Origin: G965218495 sp965262785
Lineage (GTDB): Bacteria > Bacteroidota > Rhodothermia > Rhodothermales > Bin80
Direction of reading: 5' to 3'
DNA length: 64,000 nucleotides
Assembly (NCBI GenBank): GCA_965262785.1
Contig: OZ253559.1
Span: forward strand, 2,666,001-2,730,000
Shown here: positions 57,854 to 64,000 of the stretch, in pieces
Position numbering within the stretch: the stretch's first letter is position 1
Layout: the number at the start of each line of letters is the position of its first letter
Made by a program: the position numbers and the translations under genes
Notes under the pieces: generated by a model
The model's database searches: none
What the model was told of the DNA's origin: nothing
Seen by the model: only the letters and a program-made list of their open reading frames with translations

Positions 57854-58866
57854 CAGCGATACTGACGGTTCGGACCTCCCTTTGCGCGGGCTTGGCGGCC
57901 GGCCTTTTGGTGCTGATCATCGTGCCCGGGGCCCAGGCGATACAAGTTGAAGCGCAGCCAGACTACACCGCTACCACGCTTCGTTCCGCGTTGGCACATG
58001 GGCCCTTGTCTACGGATGTGCCGGGCCTGCGCCGCTCCAGAAGCGTGCCGCTGGCCTTTGGCCTTTCTGCGTTGGTGCCTGGCGCCGGACAGGCCTATAA
58101 CCGTCACTGGATTAAGGCATCTGTCGCCGTCGCGGCAGAGATTGGGACACTTTGGGCGTGGTCCTCATGGCGATCGCAAGGCCTAAGTGGTCGCGACGAG
58201 TACCAGGCCACCGCCCACGCGCACTGGAGCCCGGTGCAGTATGCGCTGTGGCTCAATGACTTCACTTCATACCTTAACACACTTCCGGGCGGAAGCGGAA
58301 TTGAAGCGGACTTAATCACTATTGAGGAAGTACTCTATCGCGTGGACCTTTCTCGTCCGAGTGCCTGGACCAGCAATCAGCAGCTGGCCGTCCGGCGCCT
58401 GATCCTGGACATCCGCGCGCTGGAAATGCTGGTATATCACCCCGAAACTGGTGCCCGCTTTTCGCACCAGTTGCCGTTCTTTGGGGCTCAGCAGTACTAC
58501 GAACTCGTCGGCAAGTACTTTCAGTTCGCGCCGGGCTGGGATGACTACACTTTTCTGGTCAGAGATGGCGTTGCCAGCTGGATTGATGAAGACGGCAACT
58601 TCATCGAAACCATTGATCCGGAAAAAACTGCACCAGATGGCAGCAAGCCCAACGTGTCTCGCCGCTTCTTTGCATATGCAGACAGCCACGCAGCGGCCAA
58701 CGACTACCTGCGACGCGCCTCAAGAGTAACAATCCTGTTTTTTGCCAACCACCTCCTGGCTGCCGTTGATGCAGCGGTTTCGGCCAAGCTCCACAATAAC
58801 CGGTTGCAGACGCGGCTAGGCTTCTACCAGCGCGAACCTATGCTGACGATGCAACTCAGCTTCTAG
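57850..58866 (+). CDS. DUF5683-like membrane protein
   Basis: 338 residues from a TTG at 57850, which overlaps the TGA of the previous gene. A signal peptide (GLAAGLLVLIIVPGAQA|IQ) is followed by VPLAFGLSALVPGAGQAYNRHWIKASVAVAAEIGTL, the P-G-x-G-Q-x-Y-N motif of DUF5683 proteins common in Bacteroidota, then a long soluble part and a C-terminal segment (RVTILFFANHLLAAVDAAVSAKLHNNRLQTRLGF). Function unknown. No ATG or GTG fits near the signal peptide, so coupling through TTG is the most plausible start. Confidence 0.72.
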   Translation: MTAILTVRTSLCAGLAAGLLVLIIVPGAQAIQVEAQPDYTATTLRSALAHGPLSTDVPGLRRSRSVPLAFGLSALVPGAGQAYNRHWIKASVAVAAEIGTLWAWSSWRSQGLSGRDEYQATAHAHWSPVQYALWLNDFTSYLNTLPGGSGIEADLITIEEVLYRVDLSRPSAWTSNQQLAVRRLILDIRALEMLVYHPETGARFSHQLPFFGAQQYYELVGKYFQFAPGWDDYTFLVRDGVASWIDEDGNFIETIDPEKTAPDGSKPNVSRRFFAYADSHAAANDYLRRASRVTILFFANHLLAAVDAAVSAKLHNNRLQTRLGFYQREPMLTMQLSF

Positions 58867-59960
58867 CTGGCCGCCGAGCAGGCTAGGAATTGACAGCGCC
58901 CCCGCACCACATCTTCGCGCCACTCCCTGCGCAGACCTGTCCGTGCAAGTAGGAGTGCCGTGTGCGCACCACTGATTTGAGGATGTTCCACGGTAACAAC
59001 ACGTGCCGCAGGTTGGTCAAGTTGCGATACGCGCAGTGGAGGTCGAAACATCTTCCACCCATAGCAATGAGGGATGTATCCGCCTGCTCGGCTCTGCTTT
59101 TTCCATGTGAACGCGTCGGCGCAGCCCCACTGGGTGAGCCGATTCGCGGAAGGGACCAGCGCCGGCGGGCGGAATACGGGGGCTCGCTTGCACGTAGATG
59201 CGTTAGAAACACGGTGGACGTCCAATCATTTTGGGCTCCATACCCTCGTCCTAAATCGCAGGCCGGCCCGATTCTGGGCAACACATGTGAGCTAGGCGCC
59301 GATGCCCCTGCACCTCGCCTCGCACTGCGAGCCCACATGGTTCCCCCGTCAGGATGACTCCGCCCAAAGTAGGACCTGGTCCCGCCTGGAAAGCAGCGGA
59401 AGAAGACCCTGTTTCGGCTGGTCATTCACCGCAGCCCCCCTGGTAGTCTATATGCCGCCAGCAATTCACGGGGAATTTCGACATTCAAGGGGCGCTGTAG
59501 CAGCGTCAGGCCTTCATATATGCAGCCAGGCTGCCCAATGGACCTGCCGGTCATTGCCCTACTCTCCAGCGATCGGCAAGAATGAGGGAAGGCCCAAGCT
59601 CCAAGTGGCATGAATCTTGTGAACACTGCAGCCTGGAAGACTTTGATCGTGAGCGGTTGCTGGGTTTCTCCGTTGTTAAGGCTGCTATCCTCGCCCAAGC
59701 AACAATGCGCCCAGTGCTACGTTCGGCTAATGGGGAACTTGGAACTGGGATCAGGCGAAACCTCGTGGCAAGGGTAGATGGCAGGATTTGAGCAGAGCCA
59801 AGTGGTCAGACCATAGAACCTCCCAGTGGCGATATCAAAGTGGTCAGCAACGTCCTTGGCGAATAGTTGCCCACTTCCTTTTCTGTGTCCTTGCTGGCTG
59901 AGGCGCACCGCTTAGATTTAAGATTGCTATTTTGCGCACAATCAATCCCGCAGTGTTTTT
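58867..59960. other. 1.1-kb region without a convincing gene
   Basis: Several open frames exist on both strands (for example 58883-59425 and 58863-59225 minus), but they have irregular composition and no family look. One minus-strand stretch near 58890-59000 reads VVTVEHPQISGAHTALLLAR, faintly like the N-terminus of uracil phosphoribosyltransferase, and may be gene debris. The region is probably decayed DNA between two operons. The last 70 nt turn AT-rich and should hold the promoter of the symporter gene. Confidence 0.45.
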
Positions 59961-61259
59961 ATGACTTGGCTAAAGAAGCTTCACAATCAGATCATCCTCG
60001 GGCTCATTTTGGGCTTGCTCTTCGGGATCCTGTCGGCAGCAATGGGGTGGGGGCAGTTTACCAGCGACTGGATCGGACCCTTTGGAACGATATTCCTGCG
60101 CTCACTCTTTCTGATCGCCGTACCGCTGGTCTTGGCCTCTATCATCACTGGCGTGGCGTCGCTTTCGGACACGAAGAAGCTCTCCCGTATTGGAGGCAAA
60201 ACCATTGCCATCTACATCGGCACAACAGTGGCAGCGCTAATCATCGGGCTCGTCTTGGTGAATCTGCTGCGGCCCGGTGGATTCGTGCCGGATGACGTGA
60301 AAGAGCAACTTACCGCAGAGTACAGTGAGATGGCCGAGACGCGCGCAGAAACCGCTTCCGAAGCCATGGAGGACCGCGGACCCTTGCAGGCAGTGGTGGA
60401 CATGGTGCCGGACAACATTTTTGGCTCCGCGTCCAGTAACCGCAACATGCTTCAGGTCGTATTCGTGGCCATCCTTTTTGGCGTGGCGCTGCTAATGCTG
60501 CCAGGCGAGAAGGCACAACCGCTGCTCTCGTTCTTTGACAGCCTCAACGAGATGGTGATCAAAGTCGTAGAGCTCATTATGAAGATAGCACCGTTAGGAG
60601 TGTTCGCACTTCTGGCGGATACCATCAATCAGGTTTCGCAGAACGACTTGAATGGGCTATGGTCCCTGCTCGGTGCGTTAGGGTTCTACATGGTTGTGGT
60701 AGTGCTGGGGCTGATCATTCACGTTGGCATCACCTACACGGCGATTCTGAAGTTCTTTACGCCGATGACGCTGAAGCGCTTCTTTATGGGTTTGGCACCG
60801 GCGCAGCTGGTAGCGTTTTCCACTTCATCCAGCGGGGCTACGCTGCCGGTTACGATGGAGATGACCGAAAAGAATCTAGGGGTTTCGGAAGAGGTCTCTT
60901 CCTTTGTTTTACCGCTGGGCGCCACCATCAACATGGACGGAACGGCGCTCTACCAGGCAGTTGCAGCGGTATTTATTGCGCAGGCGCTGGGCATCGCGCT
61001 TGGCCTTGGTGCGCAGCTGGAGATTATTCTACTTGCAGTCCTAGCGTCGATTGGAACTGCGGCGGTTCCCAGTGCAGGCATCATCATGCTGGTCATCATC
61101 CTCCAGTCCGTGGGTGTGCCTGCTGCAGGGATTGCGCTGATCCTCGGAGTCGACCGCATCCTGGACATGTGCCGCACGGTTTGCAACGTCACGGGAGATG
61201 CAACAGTTGCCACCCTCGTAGCCGCAACGGAGAATCAGATAGACGCTGCACCAGCGTAG
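59961..61259 (+). CDS. Dicarboxylate/amino acid:cation symporter (DAACS family)
   Basis: 432 residues with about eight membrane helices and two re-entrant hairpins. HP1 serine motif SSSGATLPVTMEM, the substrate/sodium-site NMDGTALYQ in helix 7, IGTAAVPSAGIIML (HP2) and the helix 8 region GVDRILDMCRTVCNVTGD with the arginine/aspartate that sort substrate charge. These are the Glt/GltP features of Na+- or H+-coupled glutamate/aspartate or C4-dicarboxylate uptake. Exact substrate not set by sequence here. An extra acidic-alanine segment (EYSEMAETRAETASEAMED) sits in the loop after helix 3. Confidence 0.93.
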   Translation: MTWLKKLHNQIILGLILGLLFGILSAAMGWGQFTSDWIGPFGTIFLRSLFLIAVPLVLASIITGVASLSDTKKLSRIGGKTIAIYIGTTVAALIIGLVLVNLLRPGGFVPDDVKEQLTAEYSEMAETRAETASEAMEDRGPLQAVVDMVPDNIFGSASSNRNMLQVVFVAILFGVALLMLPGEKAQPLLSFFDSLNEMVIKVVELIMKIAPLGVFALLADTINQVSQNDLNGLWSLLGALGFYMVVVVLGLIIHVGITYTAILKFFTPMTLKRFFMGLAPAQLVAFSTSSSGATLPVTMEMTEKNLGVSEEVSSFVLPLGATINMDGTALYQAVAAVFIAQALGIALGLGAQLEIILLAVLASIGTAAVPSAGIIMLVIILQSVGVPAAGIALILGVDRILDMCRTVCNVTGDATVATLVAATENQIDAAPA

Positions 61260-61265
61260 AGGACG

Positions 61266-61339
61266 TACGCCCGAGAGGATTCGAACCTCTGACCTTCTGC
61301 TCCGGAGGCAGACGCTCTATCCAGCTGAGCTACGGGCGC
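61266..61339 (-). tRNA. tRNA-Arg (CCG)
   Basis: Minus strand: acceptor GCGCCCG/CGGGCGT with a G-T first pair, D arm GCTC/GAGC, anticodon stem TCTGC/GCAGA with loop CTCCGGA (anticodon CCG), T stem AGAGG/CCTCT. It lies only 6 nt after the symporter stop on the opposite strand and 62 nt before the CPBP gene, with no partner tRNA. Confidence 0.95.
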
Positions 61340-61401
61340 AGGTGCCAGGGGGAAACGGGTTGAAGCCCACTTAGATCCATCAGCCTGCAGGCAGCCCTGC
61401 C

Positions 61402-62292
61402 ATGGAGAACGGCTTATTGGAAGACGGGCCGCTGGCACGGTGGCATCCGGCGCTGGTAGCTTTCGCGGCGCTCGTAGCTGGATTCCTTGCCTATATGGCG
61501 GTCGGGAGTGTAGCGCTCCTTGTATTGCTGGTGGCTCGCGGCGCGTCGCCGATGGAAGCCGCGATGGGCGGAGCCGAGCTTCTTGCCGAGCACGCTACGA
61601 TTGTTTTTGCCGGCAATGCCATAGGGCTGGCCTTGGGCTTGGGACTGCTTGCGATCCTTGTCGCGCGCTTACAGACTACGCGTCCGTGGTCGCTGTTGCG
61701 TGTACGGTCCTTGGACCTGCCCGCAACGTGCTTGGCGCTGCTGGGACTGCTGGCGATAATACCCACCATCATGTGGCTCGGGGAGCTCAACGAAAGCGTA
61801 CCGCTTCCAGAGTTTATCAGGATCCTGGAAGAAGAGCAGCTTGCGCTGCTGGAAGTCGCACTCTCCGGGGAGGGAAGCCTTGCCTTGAACCTCATATTGG
61901 TGGCACTGACGCCCGCGTTGTTTGAAGAAGTGTTTTTCAGGGGGTTGGTGCAGCGTAACTTTGAGCGCACATGGGGTGCAGCAGTAGGCATCGTGGTGAC
62001 TGGAGTCGTGTTTGCGCTATTTCATCTGCGTCTGACGCAGGCGCTGCCACTGATGTTCGTGGGCATATACCTGGCCTACCTGGTTTGGCGCACAGGCAGC
62101 CTGTGGGTGCCCATCATCGTCCACTTTGCCAACAACGCCATTGCACTCATCTTCAGCAGGGCCGCTGAGAGCGGGATGAACGTGGATTTGAACACAATGG
62201 AAGCGTCCGCAATACCTTGGTATGTCGTAGGTTTAGGTACAATCATCTTCGCTGGCGTTATCATACTGCTCCAGCGACGAGGAACTACTTGA
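61402..62292 (+). CDS. CPBP-family intramembrane metalloprotease
   Basis: 296 residues, about eight membrane helices. The Rce1/CPBP motifs are complete: FEEVFFRG at 174-181 (E175, E176, R180), then FALFHLRL and PIIVHFANNAIAL, giving the E-E-x-x-x-R, F-x-x-x-H and H-x-x-x-N/B elements. Relatives process prenylated or bacteriocin-like peptides, or serve regulation; the substrate is unknown here. It is followed after 4 nt by the DUF2007 gene. Confidence 0.9.
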   Translation: MENGLLEDGPLARWHPALVAFAALVAGFLAYMAVGSVALLVLLVARGASPMEAAMGGAELLAEHATIVFAGNAIGLALGLGLLAILVARLQTTRPWSLLRVRSLDLPATCLALLGLLAIIPTIMWLGELNESVPLPEFIRILEEEQLALLEVALSGEGSLALNLILVALTPALFEEVFFRGLVQRNFERTWGAAVGIVVTGVVFALFHLRLTQALPLMFVGIYLAYLVWRTGSLWVPIIVHFANNAIALIFSRAAESGMNVDLNTMEASAIPWYVVGLGTIIFAGVIILLQRRGTT

Positions 62293-62296
62293 TATT

Positions 62297-62563
62297 ATGA
62301 AGCGCCCGGGATGGAGCATAGTGTTTTCCTCTGGCACCGACTATGAATCGGAGCTCGCAAAGGGCCGCCTGGTGGACGCGGAAATCCCCGTGGTACTGCT
62401 AAGCCAGCGGGATCACGCGTGGAATCTGTGCCATGGGTATCTAGCGAAGGTACGCGTGCTCGTTCCCGATGCATTCCGAGAAGCCGCAGAAGCTCTGCTG
62501 AGCGAGCCGCCCATGAGTGAAGACGAACTTGAAGCGCTCGCTTTGAGCGAGGGCCTGGCATAG
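62297..62563 (+). CDS. DUF2007-type small protein
   Basis: 88 residues. WSIVFSSGTDYESELAKGRLVDAEIPVVLLSQRDHA and VRVLVPDAFREAAEALL follow the DUF2007 (putative signal-transducing protein) pattern: a ferredoxin-like fold that resembles ligand-binding domains. The acidic C-terminus is SEPPMSEDELEALALSEGLA. Often found beside membrane proteases or lipid genes in Bacteroidota. Function unknown. Confidence 0.75.
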   Translation: MKRPGWSIVFSSGTDYESELAKGRLVDAEIPVVLLSQRDHAWNLCHGYLAKVRVLVPDAFREAAEALLSEPPMSEDELEALALSEGLA

Positions 62564-62604
62564 CCACGGTTGCTTTAAACTAGCGCTGGGTGCACCGCCC
62601 TGGC

Positions 62605-63411
62605 ATGAACTGGCTCAGATCCAACCTGCTTAGACGCACGATCACCGCTGCGATCGGCGCGGCGCTGCTGATAGGCAGTGCGTGGCTTGGCGGATGGTAT
62701 TTTGGCGGGGTTGTGCTCTTGACTGCAATTTTGGGTCAGTGGGAATGGTATGGCCTCCTGCGCCGTGCGGGCCTGATACCTTGGCGCTTTACAGGCCTCT
62801 CCATTGGCATTCTGCTAGCCCTGCACCCCCTCTTGCCTGGTAGCGTCCGTTTGGCGATGGTACCCCTGGTGCTGCTCCTGGTGTGGATGCCGTTTTCAAA
62901 GCGTGGCGCGGTGGTGCATTCGTTCTGTGCTACGATTTCGGGGGCGCTATATCCGGCGGCGCTATTGAGTTTCTTACTGTACCTGCGCGCCATGAACGAG
63001 GGGTTTTTGCTGGTCGTCACCGTATTTGTGCTGGTGTGGGTCGCAGACGTCTGCGCATATGTGGCAGGCAGACTGTGGGGACGGCACAAGCTCGCGCCAA
63101 TAACTTCACCCAACAAGACCTGGGAAGGCTACATCGCGGGTATCGTTGGACCCCTTGTTGTGGGGGCAGCCATTTTCTATACGTTTGCAGTGCCGCTGGG
63201 CCTGGTTCCGGTCCTGGTGCTGGCCATGATTTGCGGTGTCGCGAGTGCCTCGGGCGATCTGGCGGAGAGCCGATTCAAGCGCGCAGTCCAGCTAAGCGAC
63301 TCCGGGAACCTGCTTCCTGGACACGGGGGCGTCCTGGATCGCTTTGATGGCATGATTGTCGCAGCGCCTCTCGCCTACCTCTTCATGTGGGTCATCGGAG
63401 CGGGCGGATAG
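62605..63411 (+). CDS. cdsA: Phosphatidate cytidylyltransferase
   Basis: CdsA makes CDP-diacylglycerol. 268 residues from ATG 62605 (a GTG at 62590 is in frame), with about eight membrane helices and the C-terminal CDS signature SRFKRAVQLSDSGNLLPGHGGVLDRFDG (from about 222). The NKTWEG segment, and P-G-H-G-G-x-x-D-R-x-D, are intact. In most relatives the signature has K-D where this has S231-D232, an unusual change at the position before the Mg-binding aspartate. Confidence 0.93.
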   Translation: MNWLRSNLLRRTITAAIGAALLIGSAWLGGWYFGGVVLLTAILGQWEWYGLLRRAGLIPWRFTGLSIGILLALHPLLPGSVRLAMVPLVLLLVWMPFSKRGAVVHSFCATISGALYPAALLSFLLYLRAMNEGFLLVVTVFVLVWVADVCAYVAGRLWGRHKLAPITSPNKTWEGYIAGIVGPLVVGAAIFYTFAVPLGLVPVLVLAMICGVASASGDLAESRFKRAVQLSDSGNLLPGHGGVLDRFDGMIVAAPLAYLFMWVIGAGG

Positions 63412-63418
63412 CTTCCCC

Positions 63419-63454
63419 GGCGGCGTTGGCCCTTCGCTGCTGGGCCTTGCCGCC
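63419..63454 (+). terminator. Strong GC-rich hairpin after cdsA
   Basis: GGCGGC (63419-63424) pairs with GCCGCC (63449-63454) and, inside, GGCCC (63428-63432) with GGGCC (63442-63446). It begins 8 nt after the cdsA stop. No T run follows, so it may be a Rho-assisted terminator or a 3' end stabiliser. Confidence 0.4.
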
Positions 63455-63517
63455 ACCCTCTCTGAAGGTGGAACGAAGCCCCAAGTGAATTGTAATCTAT
63501 CGCTGAGGTAAAAGGCT

Positions 63518-63724
63518 ATGGCACTTTTTCAAAGCAGAAGAAAGGTCAAGCCGCGCGCCTATTCATACGAGCCGCGGTACTACGATCCCTCGCGTGATGA
63601 AAGCCTCAAGCGCCGCATGCGGATTCAGAGCCGTGCCCGACGCCGGCGTAGTCCGCTGGCGCTTATTTATCTCGCGGCATTGCTCTTTTTTGCCTTTTAC
63701 ATCTACAACGCGCTCGGCGGGTAG
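63518..63724 (+). CDS. Small basic membrane protein
   Basis: 68 residues: a very basic N-terminal half (ALFQSRRKVKPRAYSYEPRY, then SLKRRMRIQSRARRRR) and one C-terminal membrane helix (LALIYLAALLFFAFYIYNAL). A GAGGTAAAAGG ribosome-binding site lies just before the ATG. Similar short basic one-helix proteins occur next to mutL in related genomes, but I cannot name a function. It precedes mutL by 27 nt. Confidence 0.65.
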   Translation: MALFQSRRKVKPRAYSYEPRYYDPSRDESLKRRMRIQSRARRRRSPLALIYLAALLFFAFYIYNALGG

Positions 63725-63751
63725 CGCAGGCCGCCCGGCCAGCCCTTGGTG

Positions 63752-64000
63752 ATGGCACACGAACGAGGCGAGAGCGCTCCGCGCATTCATGTGATGCCAA
63801 CTTCGCTGGCCAACAAGATCGCGGCCGGCGAAGTTGTGGCACGCCCTGCTTCGGTGCTCAAGGAGCTTTTGGAAAACGCCGTTGATGCAGGTGCCCAGGG
63901 TGTCAGCGTTGAGGTCAAGCAGTCGGGAAGCCTCCAGATCTCTGTACGTGACAACGGCATAGGCATGGGTCCCAAGGATGCCGTACAGTGCTTTGCACGC
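63752..64000 (+). CDS. mutL: DNA mismatch repair protein MutL, N-terminal part (runs off the window)
   Basis: 83 codons are visible from ATG 63752. They read MAHERGESAPRIHVMPTSLA, then KIAAGEVVARPASVLKELLENAVDAGA and VRDNGIGMGPKDA, the GHKL ATPase motifs I (E-x-x-x-N in LKELLENAVDAGA) and II (D-N-G-I-G-M). MutL couples MutS mismatch recognition to strand nicking or excision. A second possible start is ATG at 63791. The C-terminal domain, which would show whether it is an endonuclease type, is outside the window. Confidence 0.93.
   Translation, partial: MAHERGESAPRIHVMPTSLANKIAAGEVVARPASVLKELLENAVDAGAQGVSVEVKQSGSLQISVRDNGIGMGPKDAVQCFAR

Noticed and set aside
60659..61363. A 234-codon plus-strand open frame overlapping the symporter gene and the tRNA
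   Set aside because: It is the second frame of the symporter gene, Gly/Cys/His-rich, and reads through the tRNA-Arg region.

Overview
The window looks like a chromosomal segment of a Gram-negative bacterium of the Bacteroidota/Rhodothermota line, with fairly high GC. The pointers are a type IX secretion pair (PorU-like sortase, PorV-like barrel), C-terminal type A sorting domains, PorV/DUF5683-type outer-membrane proteins and few clear Shine-Dalgarno sites. The assignment rests on gene content only; no rRNA is present. Most of the window is housekeeping sequence. No phage, plasmid or CRISPR is visible, and the only transposon trace is a short IS21-like remnant.

Layout. 1-0.8 kb (minus): 5' part of trpE behind a leader that folds like a classical trp attenuator. 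0.9-7.7 kb (plus): VKOR-DsbA fusion, transketolase, a secreted unknown, queA, ispD, ispF and a DedA protein. 7.7-20.7 kb (plus): tRNA-Thr-Tyr-Gly-Thr, tuf, tRNA-Trp, secE, nusG, rplK, rplA, rplJ, rplL, rpoB, rpoC, the conserved translation/transcription block. 20.9-27 kb: a lipoprotein joining a class C beta-lactamase-type hydrolase to a VanX-type D,D-dipeptidase, a MOSC protein, an HNH nuclease, a small membrane protein, MsrP and a methyltransferase. 27.1-29.5 kb: four tandem related small membrane proteins of unknown function, two of them a recent duplication. 29.8-35.4 kb (minus): gap, pgk, a glycosyltransferase, an LVIVD-repeat secreted protein and a Tat-exported Gfo/Idh/MocA oxidoreductase.

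35.6-45.6 kb: TPR protein, sigma-54 response regulator, outer-membrane barrel, LolD-type ATPase and nadA. The nadA 3' end together with the small membrane gene behind it has been tandemly duplicated, and decayed nadA tails are left behind. Next come a second barrel, a LON-domain protein and an MBL-fold hydrolase. 45.7-58.9 kb: the most interesting block, in one direction and tightly packed. It holds PorU, PorV, an M6-like protein whose HExxH site reads S-S-F-F-S (a probable pseudo-protease) with a sorting domain, a protein that joins an HEFTH metalloprotease, a beta-propeller and an Omp85-like barrel, a TlpA-type thioredoxin and a DUF5683 protein. 58.9-60 kb holds no convincing gene. 60-64 kb: a DAACS symporter, tRNA-Arg (minus), a CPBP protease, a DUF2007 protein, cdsA, a small basic membrane protein and the 5' end of mutL.

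Best candidates for something undescribed: the PorU/PorV-linked pseudo-M6 plus protease-propeller-barrel pair, and the tandem small membrane protein family at 27-29.5 kb. The trp attenuator and the nadA-tail duplication are well supported by the sequence but are of known kinds.
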